DNA of 64,000 nt from Kribbella amoyensis (GTDB taxonomy: Bacteria; Actinomycetota; Actinomycetes; Propionibacteriales; Kribbellaceae): the NCBI RefSeq assembly GCF_007828865.1, contig NZ_VIVK01000001.1, forward strand, positions 806,001 to 870,000, written 5' to 3'. Below are positions 45,588 to 54,528 of this stretch, one piece after another (position 1 is the first letter of the stretch; each line of letters begins with the position of its first letter). The notes under the pieces were generated by a model. It was not told the DNA's origin. It did not search any database and saw only the letters and a list, made by a program, of their open reading frames with translations. The translations under genes were made by a program, and so were the position numbers.

Positions 45588-45790
45588 GCCCCGGCCTCCG
45601 GTGCCTTCTCGTCCTGGCCGGCCAGCCGGTCGTCCTCGGCGAGGGCCCGGCGCAGGATCGCCTCGACCTCGCCGAGATGGTTGCGCGCGGCCCGCAGCTG
45701 CTCGAGCGAGGCCCGGCTCGCCGCGTCGGCGGGCGGCTCAGGGGACTGACCCGGCTGGGACGCCCGGGGTCCAGGTGGTGGTGCTGCCAC
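45584..45790 (-). CDS. very small protein of the duplicated two-gene module (copy 2)
   Basis: A 68-residue protein from GTG 45790, which follows AGAGGAAG. Residues 1-28 are Pro/Gln/Ala-rich and unstructured; residues 30-58 are one helix (LEQLRAARNHLGEVEAILRRALAEDDRLAG) matching the helix of the 49-residue protein in copy 1. It ends in EAGA and overlaps the coiled-coil gene by ATGA. A longer open frame upstream lacks a ribosome site. Confidence 0.65.
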   Translation of the reverse strand: MAAPPPGPRASQPGQSPEPPADAASRASLEQLRAARNHLGEVEAILRRALAEDDRLAGQDEKAPEAGA

Positions 45791-46029
45791 GGCGGTACTT
45801 CCTCTCGGCCGGCCGATCGGTTCGCCGAGCGTAACCCGGGGCCGGTCCACCTGCTCCGGCCGCCTTTCCACCGCAGCCGGTCGTTGCCGCCGGCCACTGG
45901 CTGGAAATTCGCTGGCGACCACTCAGGGCGGGCAGCGTCGTCCATGCACAGGTGGCCCGCACCGACACCTTTGTGAAGGGATGCAACCGCAGTAAGTACT
46001 CGACGTACGTGCAGGTAGCGTATTCGATC

Positions 46030-46458
46030 ATGGCGAACTACCAGTACTACCCCAGCCCCGTTGAGTCCAACCAGACGGAGATTAAATGCGGGTTCTGACA
46101 TGACCTGGTCCTGAGCCAGACGCAGCCGCGCATCGAGGTGTGGCCGATCGTCGTTCCGGACAGGCCCGATGAGTACAACCTCAAAGCTCGGATCCTCCTG
46201 GAAGGAACCCACCAGGCTGGGCTGGATGCCACTGGAGATCCGTGGGGAGTAGAGGTCTGGCTCGAGGACGGGACACCACTCTCAGGGCGGGGCAGTTCCG
46301 CCGGCTACGGGAACGACGACATCGACATCACCGCGGGGTTCGACCCCCTTCCCGCGGGCAGCCGGGTCGGCCGGGTCTCGGTCCGCAACAAATCTGTAGG
46401 GGAGTGGAGCATCACGCTTCCTACGGCCGAGAGCAAAGCCGGCCCAACTCGCAGCTAG
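46030..46458 (+). pseudogene. small hypothetical gene interrupted by one in-frame TGA
   Basis: From ATG 46030 a frame reads MANYQYYPSPVESNQTEIKCGF, then TGA at 46096-46098, then HDLVLSQTQPRIEVWPIVVPD and on to a stop at 46458, 142 codons in all. The sequence is equally protein-like before and after the TGA, and TGA for TGG (Trp) is a single-base change. A shorter product could still start at GTG 46138 (106 residues), but its N-terminus would lack obvious coding upstream signals. The protein is beta-rich (DPWGVEVWLEDGTPL; VGRVSVRNKSVGEWSITLP). No family is recognised. Confidence 0.5.
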
Positions 46459-46566
46459 CGCCACCTGGTCCGGGCCGGCGACACTCATCGTCACCGGCCC
46501 GGGCCGGCCTCATCGCTCCAAACCGGACCCGGTCCAAAACGCTCCCTTCCGACGGAATACTGATCC

Positions 46567-46809
46567 TCACCTGACCAAGCGACCGGCCCGCAGCATCCGT
46601 TCTGCTTCGGCCATCAGCTCATCCCAGGTGGTGCTGCGCCGTGGCGCCGGCCAGTCGCCGCTGTAGACGTGACGGGGTTGCGGCGGCTGAATCGCGGATC
46701 CGAGCCGGGCTTCGGCAACGATTCTCGCCGCGGGCAGCAAGGTTCTGCCGTCAACGGGCCGGGGATCGCTGGTGACGACCGATCGAGAAGGAGATTCGTG
46801 CGGCGACAT
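46567..46809 (-). CDS. small hypothetical protein
   Basis: Open frame of 80 residues (C-terminus DWPAPRRSTTWDELMAEAERMLRAGRLVR) lying 47 bases after the AbiEii-type gene on the same strand. No ribosome site is visible before its ATG and no family is recognised. The C-terminal helix looks protein-like, so it may be a real accessory gene or a truncated remnant; low certainty. Confidence 0.3.
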   Translation of the reverse strand: MSPHESPSRSVVTSDPRPVDGRTLLPAARIVAEARLGSAIQPPQPRHVYSGDWPAPRRSTTWDELMAEAERMLRAGRLVR

Positions 46810-46856
46810 GGATGGGACTGCTGAGGCGTTGCGCTGGGCGCAGAACCATGCCGATG

Positions 46857-47759
46857 TCAGTCCACCAATTCCCAGGACCGGTTCTCAGGCACCCAGCGTC
46901 CAGCCACCGGCCCCGCGAGCAACGGATCGACGAACGGCTTCACCAACTTCAGCGCATCCTCGAGCTCCACGGCCTGCAGACCAACAGTCCGCCGTGCCTC
47001 GGATCGGTAGCCTCGAGTCCAAAGCTCAACGTCGGGAACGTCGAAAGACTTCGGGAGCGTCAGCGTTCGGCGCCTGGCCTCCTTCACGAATGCCCGCCGC
47101 TGGAGGTCGGCAGGCACGCTGCTCTGCTGCGTGATTGCCACAAGATCGATCAGATCCTTGTACCGCGTGGACGGCCGGCCGCCATGCGTCTCCAGGATCG
47201 CGCAGACCTTGTCCGCAACGTGATCCACCAGCGGATACGCCCGCCAGAGTGTGTGCTCGCGATCACCGACGTTCAGCGCCGTCAGCGGGTGTACCTCGTC
47301 CGGCTCGCCGATCATGACCACGCCGTCGGCCACGAGATCCACCTGGAAGGCGGCCCACAGCTTCGTCCCGATGAACGACCGCAGACCGACCCGGGCCGCC
47401 TCGGCCCCGGCAGCCTGCACCGGCCTCGACTGCGCGACCTCGAACCGCATCCAGTCAGCGATGTCGAGCGCAGCCGCCTCTCGGACCATGCGCTCGACAT
47501 CCACGATCTGACCCGGTCGGTAGATGTCGATGTCGATCGTGTGACGCACCGAGACCCGCCGCGCGAGCAGAGCGGTCGCCCCCTTGATGACCCATTTGCT
47601 GTCGAGTCGGTACAGCCGCTCGACGAGTTGGTCGTAGGCGTACTGACGCTGGAGATCGCCGAGCCGCCAGCGTCCGTCCTGCGCCAGCATGCGCAGCTGA
47701 TCGGTCACGGCGGCACGCGCTGAGTCCGGCGTCTTGTACCGGCGCCTAACCTCGCTCAT
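46857..47759 (-). CDS. AbiEii-type nucleotidyltransferase toxin
   Basis: Protein of 300 residues of the AbiEii/AbiGii nucleotidyltransferase toxin family. The N-terminal part has KWVIKGATALLARR followed by RHTIDIDIYR, matching the G-x(n)-DxD nucleotidyltransferase site with its acidic pair. HVADKVCAILETHGGRPSTRYKDLIDLVAI is another conserved block of the family. Such toxins inactivate tRNA or proteins by adding nucleotides and give abortive infection against phages. It overlaps the antitoxin gene by ATGA. No transmembrane or signal segments. Confidence 0.85.
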   Translation of the reverse strand: MSEVRRRYKTPDSARAAVTDQLRMLAQDGRWRLGDLQRQYAYDQLVERLYRLDSKWVIKGATALLARRVSVRHTIDIDIYRPGQIVDVERMVREAAALDIADWMRFEVAQSRPVQAAGAEAARVGLRSFIGTKLWAAFQVDLVADGVVMIGEPDEVHPLTALNVGDREHTLWRAYPLVDHVADKVCAILETHGGRPSTRYKDLIDLVAITQQSSVPADLQRRAFVKEARRRTLTLPKSFDVPDVELWTRGYRSEARRTVGLQAVELEDALKLVKPFVDPLLAGPVAGRWVPENRSWELVD

Positions 47760-48451
47760 GCGTCACCACGACCGACTGGTCGAGCTGCCTGGGCAATCCA
47801 GGTCGCCTGGTCGGGATCGCCGCTCAGTTCGAGGAGCCAGCGCAGCAGACCCAGCCCGTCGCCGGATCGGAAGCCGTGGGAGAGGGCATATGGCGCGACG
47901 GCCGCAGCGACATCGGCCGAAGACTCCAGGCCGGCTCGCAGTGCGTCGGCGATGATCTGACCGACAGCGCCGGGATCCTCCCGCTCGGCCAGCAGATCTG
48001 CGGCGATCCGTCGCGGCCTGGTCACCGGCAGACCGCCGCGCCTGGTCCAGTCGGCGTCGTCGAGACGGGCCCGGTGCAGCCGCACATCTGACCGTCGAAG
48101 CTGCTTTCGCTGGGGCAGCGTGAACTCGTGAATGTCGGCCGGCAGCTGGCCGAGCCCGAACAGCTCGGCGGCCGAACGATGGGAAACCACGCCCTGCGCC
48201 GCCGATCGTTCCCACGCCGGCGTCGCGGGATCGAGCTGGATCCACGCCGCACGAAGCTCCAGATGCTCCACGGCGCCGCTGCCTTTCAGGCGGTAGACGC
48301 CGGTCCCGGCCCGCTCGAAGACCCCGTTGCGCACCTGCCGCGCCAGTGTCGATTTGGCAATCCCCGTCGCCTCGACCTGCTGGCTGGTCACGAGACCCCA
48401 CTGCTCATCGGCTAGCGAGAGCACCGCTGACCACGTCGTCGATCTGAGCAC
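47756..48451 (-). CDS. AbiEi-type antitoxin with winged HTH
   Basis: Protein of 231 residues. The N-terminal winged-helix domain is clear (GLVTSQQVEATGIAKSTLARQVRNGVFERAGTGVYRL), and the C-terminal domain (ADIHEFTLPQRKQLRRSDVRLHRARL; RRIAADLLAEREDPGAVG) is the AbiEi antitoxin type. AbiEi represses its own operon by binding inverted repeats, and exactly such repeats lie upstream. The start is GTG with a weak GAAG ribosome site that overlaps the operator. Its stop overlaps the toxin gene. Confidence 0.85.
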   Translation of the reverse strand: MLRSTTWSAVLSLADEQWGLVTSQQVEATGIAKSTLARQVRNGVFERAGTGVYRLKGSGAVEHLELRAAWIQLDPATPAWERSAAQGVVSHRSAAELFGLGQLPADIHEFTLPQRKQLRRSDVRLHRARLDDADWTRRGGLPVTRPRRIAADLLAEREDPGAVGQIIADALRAGLESSADVAAAVAPYALSHGFRSGDGLGLLRWLLELSGDPDQATWIAQAARPVGRGDA

Positions 48452-48540
48452 TACTTCACTTTATAGCGTTATCGCGACCAAATGAAGTAGCGAACAGGCC
48501 CGACGCTTCAAAATGTAGCGATAACGCTATATTTTGAAGT
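48451..48540. promoter_or_regulatory. paired inverted-repeat operator of the AbiE operon
   Basis: TATAGCGTTATCGC (48462-48475) and its exact reverse complement GCGATAACGCTATA (48518-48531) are 42 bases apart. Each is flanked by shorter palindrome arms: CTACTTCA/TGAAGTAG (48451/48483) and TTCAAAAT/ATTTTGAA (48507/48531). The region is A+T-rich and covers the GTG start and promoter of the antitoxin gene, as expected for autorepression by AbiEi. Confidence 0.75.
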
Positions 48541-48677
48541 AGCAGCCGGGTGCGCGCCGCTGATCGACGAACGTGCCGTGCCCGGCTAGGCACCTAGCGA
48601 GAACCGCCGAGTCAGGCCAGCCGAAACCCGCTGATGCGGGCCAGCGGACGGCCAACTCCGCTGAGCCCCTGAGTCAC

Positions 48678-48701
48678 GTTGCGTTTGTTGCGTTTGTTGC
48701 G
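48678..48701. repeat. three GTTGCG units, 9-base period
   Basis: GTTGCGTTTGTTGCGTTTGTTGCG consists of three GTTGCG units spaced by TTT. It lies 55 bases upstream of the HTH/PIN gene pair and could be its operator (binding by the HTH protein). Confidence 0.5.
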
Positions 48702-48755
48702 GTACTGCAGTTGTGGTCGCTGATGAGCGCCGGCGATCCACGAGGAGGAGACCAC

Positions 48756-49216
48756 ATGAGTAACGCAGCAGAATCTGTTCCCGTCCCCCGGACGCTTCCG
48801 AGGTACAGACGGCTGATCTCGCGCTGCGACGCGTCCAGCGCTACCTGTCCACCCATGCCGACGAGCGTGCGATTCGCGTGGTGGTCGGCGGGGATCCTGA
48901 CGACACCCTCTCTCTGCCGCGAGGAGCTGTTGAGCTTCTTGCAAGCGTCCTTGCGCACATGGCCGCCGGTCGAGGCGTGTCGGTGGTTCCGGCTCATGCC
49001 GAGCTCACAACCCAGAAGGCCGCCGATCTCCTGAACGTGTCCAGGCCGTACCTGATCGGTCTGCTGGACGCCGGGGAGATCGAGTACCGCAAGGTCGGGA
49101 AGCACCGCCGGGTCCGTGTCGACTCCCTGCTGGACTACAAGCGCAAGGACGACCAGAAGCGGCGCGAGGTCGCCGACGAGCTGGCCGATCTCAACCAGGA
49201 CATGGGTCTGTACTGA
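48756..49216 (+). CDS. excisionase-type HTH antitoxin-like protein, frameshifted in a C-run
   Basis: ATG 48756 has GAGGAG upstream and starts MSNAAESVPVP; after the run of five C at 48785-48789 this frame becomes meaningless. The frame that starts with PDASEVQTADLALRRVQRYLSTHADERAIRVVVGG continues into an excisionase/MerR-like HTH (LTTQKAADLLNVSRPYLIGLLDAGEIEYRKVGKHRRV) and ends NQDMGLY. A sixth C would join the two exactly (VPVPPDASEVQ). As it stands only a shorter product from GTG 48878 (112 residues) is readable in one frame. It matches antitoxins that precede PIN-domain toxins; the PIN remnant starts one base after its TGA. Confidence 0.6.
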
Positions 49217-49217
49217 C

Positions 49218-49490
49218 GTGCCGTTCATCGTCTTGTACCACGCCAACGTTCTCTCTCCGAACCACGTAAGGGACATGCTCATCCGGGTCGCCCATGCCGG
49301 TTTGGTCCAGGCCAAGTGGACCGACCGGATCCTCGATGAGACCTTTCGCAACCTCAGAGCGAATCGCCCCGACCTCGATCCGGACAAGCTCGATCGCACC
49401 CGCAAACTGATGAACGACGCGATCGACGACATCCTCAAGGCCCTTGATCACTGTGGGCTGGTCGGAAGCGTCGCTGCATTGCGGGAGTGA
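49218..49490 (+). pseudogene. degenerate PIN-domain toxin remnant
   Basis: From GTG 49218 the sequence VPFIVLYHANVLSPNHVRDMLIRVAHAGLVQAKWTDRILDE and NRPDLDPDKLDRTRKLMNDAI matches a PIN-domain RNase of the type usually paired with excisionase-type antitoxins. The first catalytic Asp, normally in (Y)DAN, is His here (YHANV, codon CAC versus GAC). The protein ends after 90 residues, about half the usual length, so the later acidic residues are missing. It is unlikely to be an active RNase. It immediately follows the frameshifted antitoxin-like gene; both are decaying. Confidence 0.7.
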
Positions 49491-49563
49491 CTGTCTCAGC
49501 GTTCCAGCTAGCAATCAATCACCCGGCACGCACGCCCACCCCTTCAACAAGTGGCGGCGGAGG

Positions 49564-49614
49564 TGCGACGGAGGAGCGCCGGTAGCTGGGGGTGGGGAGC
49601 TGCGACGGAGGAGC
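49564..49614. repeat. 14-bp direct repeat in a purine-rich intergenic stretch
   Basis: TGCGACGGAGGAGC occurs at 49564-49577 and 49601-49614 between the PIN remnant and the end of hemB. The stretch also holds a GGCGGGCCTTTCCCCCGCC hairpin-like piece next to the hemB stop that may serve as terminator. Confidence 0.4.
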
Positions 49615-49643
49615 CGCGGAGGCGGGCCTTTCCCCCGCCTCAC

Positions 49644-50627
49644 TCAGCGGTGGCGGAGGAGGTTGCCGACCTCGGTGGCCCAGTAGGTGAGGATCGTGTC
49701 GGCGCCTGCCCGGCGGATGCTGGTCAGCGTTTCCAGGATGGCTTTCTCGCGGTCGATCCAGCCGTTGGCGGCGGCGGCCTCGACCATGGCGTACTCGCCG
49801 GAGATGTTGTACGCCGCGACGGGGACGTTCACGTGGTCGCGGACCTGGCGGATGATGTCCAGGTACGCCAGGGCCGGCTTCACCATCACGATGTCGGCGC
49901 CTTCGGCCACGTCGAGGTCGACCTCGCGGAGGGCGTCGCGGGCGTTGCCCGGGTCCTGCTGGTACGTCTTGCGGTCGCCCTGCAAGGACGAGTCGACGGC
50001 CTCGCGGAACGGGCCGAAGAAGGCGGAGGCGTACTTCACCGCGTACGCCAGGATCACCGTGTCCTGGAAGCCGGCACCGTCCAGCGCCGTACGGATCGCG
50101 CCGACCTGGCCGTCCATCATCCCGGACGGGCCGACCACGTGCGCACCGGCGGACGCCTGCGCGATGCCCATCTCGGCGTAGAGCTCGAGGGTGGCGTCGT
50201 TGTCCACCCGGCCGGCCTCGTCGAGGACGCCGCAGTGGCCGTGCGAGGTGAACTCGTCCAGGCACAGGTCGCCCATCACGAGCAGGTCGTCACCGGCCTC
50301 GTGGACGGCGTCCTGGATCGCGACGTTGAGGATCCCGTTCGGGTCGATGGCGCCGGAGCCGCGCTCGTCCTTCTCCAGCGGGACGCCGAACAGCATGACG
50401 CCGCCGAGTCCGGCCTGGGCCGCCTCGGCGACGGCCTTGCGGGCGGTGTCGCGGGTGTGCTGGTACACGCCTGGCATCGAGCTGATCGCGATCGGCTCGC
50501 GGGCGCCTTCCCGGACGAACATCGGCAGGATCAGCTGCCGCGGTTCCAGGGTGGTCTCGGAGACCAGCCTGCGGATCGCCGACGACGACCGTAGCCGCCG
50601 CGGCCGGACCTCCGGGAAACCAGACAC
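49644..50627 (-). CDS. hemB: delta-aminolevulinic acid dehydratase (porphobilinogen synthase)
   Basis: Enzyme of 327 residues that condenses two 5-aminolevulinate molecules to porphobilinogen. The two active-site lysines are present: Lys198 ([11 protein letters not shown]) and Lys250 (VMVKPAL). The metal loop reads [15 protein letters not shown], with Cys122 and Cys132 but Asp124 in place of the middle Cys of zinc-only enzymes. It is the last gene of the rex-hemA-hemC-cobA/hemD-hemB unit, 3 bases after the cobA/hemD stop. Confidence 0.95.
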   Translation of the reverse strand: MSGFPEVRPRRLRSSSAIRRLVSETTLEPRQLILPMFVREGAREPIAISSMPGVYQHTRDTARKAVAEAAQAGLGGVMLFGVPLEKDERGSGAIDPNGILNVAIQDAVHEAGDDLLVMGDLCLDEFTSHGHCGVLDEAGRVDNDATLELYAEMGIAQASAGAHVVGPSGMMDGQVGAIRTALDGAGFQDTVILAYAVKYASAFFGPFREAVDSSLQGDRKTYQQDPGNARDALREVDLDVAEGADIVMVKPALAYLDIIRQVRDHVNVPVAAYNISGEYAMVEAAAANGWIDREKAILETLTSIRRAGADTILTYWATEVGNLLRHR

Positions 50628-50630
50628 GAC

Positions 50631-52367
50631 TCAGCTCTTCCTGCGCGAACCCGAGCGGCGCTCGGACGGACGGGTGACCGGTTCACCGGCCTCGATCATG
50701 GTGTCACGCCGATCCGCACCGAAGCGAGCGAGCGCGTCCGCCAGTTCCTCGGCCGACGGGGACTCGGCCATCGCGTCGACGCGCAGGCCGTGCTCCTCGG
50801 CGGTCTTCAGGGTGGCCGGGCCGATCACCGCGATGACCGTGGAGGCGTGCGGCTTGCCGGCGATGCCGACCAGGTTCCGGACCGTGGACGACGAGGTGAA
50901 CACGACCGCGTCGAACTTGCCGGACTTGATCGCCTCACGGGTCGGCGCGGGCGGCGGGGCGGCCCGGACGGTCCGGTACGCCGTGACGTCGTCGACCTCC
51001 CAGCCCAGCTCGGTCAGGCCGGCCACCAGCGTCTCGGTGGCGATGTCGGCGCGGGGCAGGAACACCCGGTTGATCGGGTCCAGCACCTCGTCGAACGGCG
51101 GCCAGTCCTCGACCAGGCCGGCGGCGGACTGCTCACCCGAGGGCAGTAGGTCCGGCCGGATTCCCCAGGCGGCGATCGCCTCGGCGGTCTTCTCCCCGAC
51201 CGCGGCGATCTTCAGCCCGGAGAACGCGCGCGCGTCCAGGCCGTACTCGTCGAACTTCTCCCGGACCGCCTTCACCGCGTTGACCGAGGTGAACGCGACC
51301 CACTCGTACCGGCCCTCGACCAGGCCGCGGATCGCCTTGTCCATCTGCTGCGGGTTCCGCGGCGGCTCGACCGAGATCGTCGGGACCTCCTCCGGCATCG
51401 CGCCGTAGCGGCGGAGCCGGTCCATCAGCGGGCCGGCCTGGTCCTTGGTCCGCGGGACCAGGATCCGCCAGCCGAACAGCGGCTTGGTCTCGAACCAGCT
51501 GAGCGCCTCGCGCTGCTCGACCACCGAGCCGACCACGATGACGGCGTCACCGGTCTGCTTGGCGGCGCGCAGGTCGGCCACGATCGTGCCGAGGGTGCCG
51601 ACCACGCTGGTCTGTGCGGTGGTGGTCCCGCCGACGGTCGCGCAGACCGGGGTCGCGGCGTCGAAGCCGGCCTCGATCAGGCCGGCGGTGGTGTCCTTGA
51701 GCACGTCGGTCGCGTTCAGCAGGACCAGGGTCTGCTTCGGGTGCAGCCGGGCGAAGTCGAGCTTGGCCTCGGCCAGGTCGAGCACGGTCACCTCGCGCTC
51801 GTTCTTCACCGTCAGCGGGATGCCCGCGTACGCCGGGACGGCGCTGACCTCGCTGACACCGGGGATCACGTTGAAGCCGATCCCGGCCTTGCGGCAGGCG
51901 GCGGCCTCCTCGGCCCCGCTGGAGAAGGTGAACGGGTCACCGGACAGCAGCCGGACCACGGTCGCCGCGGACTTGGCCGTCTTCACCACCAGCCGGGCCC
52001 GGGCCGCGATCCGCAGCGCGCGGCTGCCCTCGGCGCCGGAGCCGTCGATCACCTCGACGCCCGGCTTGCAGTACGCCAGGAAGGCGTCGTGCTCGGGCCC
52101 CTCGACGACCACGGCGTCCGCGTTCGCGAGGACGTCGCGGCCGGCCAGCGTCAGCAGCGCCGGGTCACCCGGGCCGACGCCGACGAAGGTGACGTGGCCG
52201 AGCGGCCGGGTCTGCTTGACCGTGCTGGTGTTCGCCGCGATCTTCGCCGGCACCTTCTGCGGTGCCTTGGCGGCCGCCGTCTTCGCGCTGCTCACGTCTG
52301 CCGTCGCCTTCGCCCTCGTCTTGCTCGTCTTCTTGGCCGTCGTCGTGCTGCCCCGTGCCGGTGTCAT
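50631..52367 (-). CDS. cobA-hemD: fused uroporphyrinogen-III methyltransferase / uroporphyrinogen-III synthase
   Basis: Bifunctional protein of 578 residues. The N-terminal 55 residues are Lys/Ala/Thr-rich. Residues about 58-300 are a tetrapyrrole methylase ([41 protein letters not shown]) that makes precorrin-2; residues about 320-560 are HemD ([53 protein letters not shown]) that closes the tetrapyrrole ring. The fusion is usual in actinobacteria. ATG 52367 overlaps the hemC stop by ATGA; the frame upstream lies inside hemC. Confidence 0.93.
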   Translation of the reverse strand: MTPARGSTTTAKKTSKTRAKATADVSSAKTAAAKAPQKVPAKIAANTSTVKQTRPLGHVTFVGVGPGDPALLTLAGRDVLANADAVVVEGPEHDAFLAYCKPGVEVIDGSGAEGSRALRIAARARLVVKTAKSAATVVRLLSGDPFTFSSGAEEAAACRKAGIGFNVIPGVSEVSAVPAYAGIPLTVKNEREVTVLDLAEAKLDFARLHPKQTLVLLNATDVLKDTTAGLIEAGFDAATPVCATVGGTTTAQTSVVGTLGTIVADLRAAKQTGDAVIVVGSVVEQREALSWFETKPLFGWRILVPRTKDQAGPLMDRLRRYGAMPEEVPTISVEPPRNPQQMDKAIRGLVEGRYEWVAFTSVNAVKAVREKFDEYGLDARAFSGLKIAAVGEKTAEAIAAWGIRPDLLPSGEQSAAGLVEDWPPFDEVLDPINRVFLPRADIATETLVAGLTELGWEVDDVTAYRTVRAAPPPAPTREAIKSGKFDAVVFTSSSTVRNLVGIAGKPHASTVIAVIGPATLKTAEEHGLRVDAMAESPSAEELADALARFGADRRDTMIEAGEPVTRPSERRSGSRRKS

Positions 52368-53245
52368 GTCCGCTCCAGCAGTTCGTTCGCCAGTGCCCGG
52401 CCCACCGCCGCCGGGTCGTCCACCGACCCGTTCGCGGACAGCCGCTGGACGCCGCCGTCCGTACCGAGCGCGCCCCGCAGCCACAGCTCCGGGCCGTCCT
52501 CACCCTCGACCACCTCGGCGAGGGCGCCGACCGGTGCCGTGCACCCCGCCTCCAGCGTGGCCAGCAGCTGCCGTTCGGCGGTCACGGCCGCCCGGGTGGC
52601 CGGGTCCTCCAGTGCCGCCAGCGCATCCCGTACCGCGGTGTCGCCGGTCCGGCACTCGATGCCCAGGGCACCTTGTCCGGGGGCCGGCAGGACCTGGATC
52701 GGATCCAGTGTCTCGGTCACCTCGGCGAGCCGGCCCAACCTGGCCAACCCTGCCCGGGCGAGCACCACCGCGTCCAGTTTGCCGTCCGTGACCATCCCGA
52801 TCCGGGTGTCCACGTTGCCGCGGATACCGGTCAGTTCGAGGCCGAGGCCGAGCGAGTCCAGCTGGGCCTGCCGGCGGGGCGACCCGGTGCCCACCAGCGC
52901 ACCGGTCGGCAGCTCGCCCAGGGTCAGTCCGTCGCGGGCGATCAGGACGTCGCGCGGGTCCTCCCGGACCGGGACGGCGCCGATCACCAGCCCGTCGACC
53001 GGTGCGGTCGGCAGGTCCTTGAGCGAGTGCACCGCGATGTCGATCTCGTCGGCCAGCAAGGCGTCGCGGAGCGCGCTGACGAAGACGCCGGTGCCGCCGA
53101 TCTGCTCCAGTGGCGCGCGGTTGAGGTCCCCCGTCGTCACGATCGGGACCAGCTCGACCTCGTGTCCGAGGCCCCTCAGGGTGTCGGCGACGTGGGTCGC
53201 CTGGGCCGTGGCCAACGCGGACCGGCGGGTTCCGAGCCTGATCAT
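52364..53245 (-). CDS. hemC: hydroxymethylbilane synthase (porphobilinogen deaminase)
   Basis: Enzyme of 293 residues that polymerises four porphobilinogens. The start [15 protein letters not shown], the VHSLKDLPT loop and Cys235 ([11 protein letters not shown]), which carries the dipyrromethane cofactor, are all clear. It overlaps hemA upstream and cobA/hemD downstream by ATGA. Confidence 0.96.
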   Translation of the reverse strand: MIRLGTRRSALATAQATHVADTLRGLGHEVELVPIVTTGDLNRAPLEQIGGTGVFVSALRDALLADEIDIAVHSLKDLPTAPVDGLVIGAVPVREDPRDVLIARDGLTLGELPTGALVGTGSPRRQAQLDSLGLGLELTGIRGNVDTRIGMVTDGKLDAVVLARAGLARLGRLAEVTETLDPIQVLPAPGQGALGIECRTGDTAVRDALAALEDPATRAAVTAERQLLATLEAGCTAPVGALAEVVEGEDGPELWLRGALGTDGGVQRLSANGSVDDPAAVGRALANELLERT

Positions 53246-54528
53246 GCGGACTCACCTCCGGGGGTGGTCTTGGGGGCGGTGACCGCGTCCACGGTCGCCG
53301 GGTCGAGCGCGAACAGCTCCCGCAGCGCGTCGGCGTAGGTCGGCCCGCCGGGGTCGGCGGCGAGCTCCTTCACCCGGACCGTCGGGGTGTGCAGCACCTT
53401 GTCGACCACCCGGCGGATCGTCCGGGCGACCTCCTGCCGCTGGGTCTCGTCGAGCCCCGGCAGCCGGCGTTCGAGCCGGGCCAGTTCGGAGTCGACCAGT
53501 TGCGAGGCCATCGCCCGGAGCGCGACCACGGTCGGTGCGACCGAGGCGGCCCGGCGGGTGGCGTCGAAGGCCCCGGTCTCGTCGTGGACGATCCGGCGGA
53601 CCTCTTCGATGTCGTCCTCTGTACCGCCCGCGGTGCCGGCCAGGTCGGCCAGCGTGACCAGGGTGACCCCGGGGACCCGGGCCGCACCCGCCTCGACGTC
53701 CCGCGGCAACGCCACGTCCAGTACGCCGAACGGGCGGCCGTCGCTCGCGTTGCGGATCATCTCCTCGGTGAGGACGACGCCCCGCGCACCGGTGCAGCTG
53801 ACCACCAGGTCGGCCTCGGCGAGCGCTTCGGGAACCTGGGCCAGCGGGATCGCGATGCCGCCGATCCGGTCGGCCAGGGCGACCGCGCGGTCGTAGTTCC
53901 GGTTCGCGATGGTGACACTGGTCGCGCCACCCGCGAGCAAGGTCTGCGCGGCGAGCGAGGCCATCGAGCCGGCGCCGACGATCAGGGCGCGCCGGCCCTC
54001 GTACCCGCCGACGGCGTCCAGGCCGGCCGAGACCACCGAGCGGCCGGCCGAGTCGATCCCCGTTTCGGCGCGGGCCCGCTTGCCGGTCCGCAGCGCGTGC
54101 TGGAACAGGGCGTTCAGGTCGGTACCGATCGTCTCCAGGTCCTGGCCGATCCGCAGCGACTCCTTCACCTGGCCGAGGATCTGGCTCTCGCCGACGACCA
54201 TCGAGTCCAGCCCGACCGCGACCTGGAACAGGTGCGCGACGGCGCCTTCCTCGAAGTGCACGTAGAGGTGCTCGGCCAGGTCCAGCAGCGGGACCCCGGT
54301 GATGTCGGACAGGATCGCGGTGACCTCGTCCATGCCCGCGTGGAAGCGGTCGACGTTCGCGTACACCTCGGTGCGGTTGCAGGTCGCGAGCACGGCCGAC
54401 TCGGCCACCGCCGGGCTGTGCTGAACGGCGAGCGCGAGCTTGGTCGCCGCGTCCGGGTCCAGCGCGACCCGCTCCAGGACCGAGATGTCCCCACTGCGGT
54501 GCGAGATCCCCACCACCAAATAGCTCAT
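53242..54528 (-). CDS. hemA: glutamyl-tRNA reductase
   Basis: Enzyme of 428 residues that reduces glutamyl-tRNA to glutamate-1-semialdehyde, the first step of the C5 pathway. Cys50 (ATCNRTEVY) is the catalytic nucleophile; the NADPH domain begins [20 protein letters not shown]. The start overlaps the rex stop by ATGA and the stop overlaps hemC. Clustering with Rex suggests redox control of heme synthesis. No hemL is in the window. Confidence 0.96.
   Translation of the reverse strand: MSYLVVGISHRSGDISVLERVALDPDAATKLALAVQHSPAVAESAVLATCNRTEVYANVDRFHAGMDEVTAILSDITGVPLLDLAEHLYVHFEEGAVAHLFQVAVGLDSMVVGESQILGQVKESLRIGQDLETIGTDLNALFQHALRTGKRARAETGIDSAGRSVVSAGLDAVGGYEGRRALIVGAGSMASLAAQTLLAGGATSVTIANRNYDRAVALADRIGGIAIPLAQVPEALAEADLVVSCTGARGVVLTEEMIRNASDGRPFGVLDVALPRDVEAGAARVPGVTLVTLADLAGTAGGTEDDIEEVRRIVHDETGAFDATRRAASVAPTVVALRAMASQLVDSELARLERRLPGLDETQRQEVARTIRRVVDKVLHTPTVRVKELAADPGGPTYADALRELFALDPATVDAVTAPKTTPGGESA

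Noticed and set aside
46096..46098. Selenocysteine at the in-frame TGA of the small gene
   Set aside because: No hairpin like a SECIS element was seen directly after the TGA and the protein has no redox motif at this place; a nonsense change of TGG is simpler.
46282..46494. Minus-strand frame of 70 residues opposite the TGA-interrupted gene
   Set aside because: No ribosome site and no protein-like pattern; the plus-strand sequence is the convincing coding frame.
48462..48531. CRISPR-like repeat from the inverted 14-base sequences
   Set aside because: There are only two copies, in inverted orientation; they form an operator, not a direct-repeat array.
52165..52503. Small minus-strand frame across the cobA/hemD-hemC junction
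   Set aside because: It lies fully inside the two enzyme genes in another frame and has no ribosome site.
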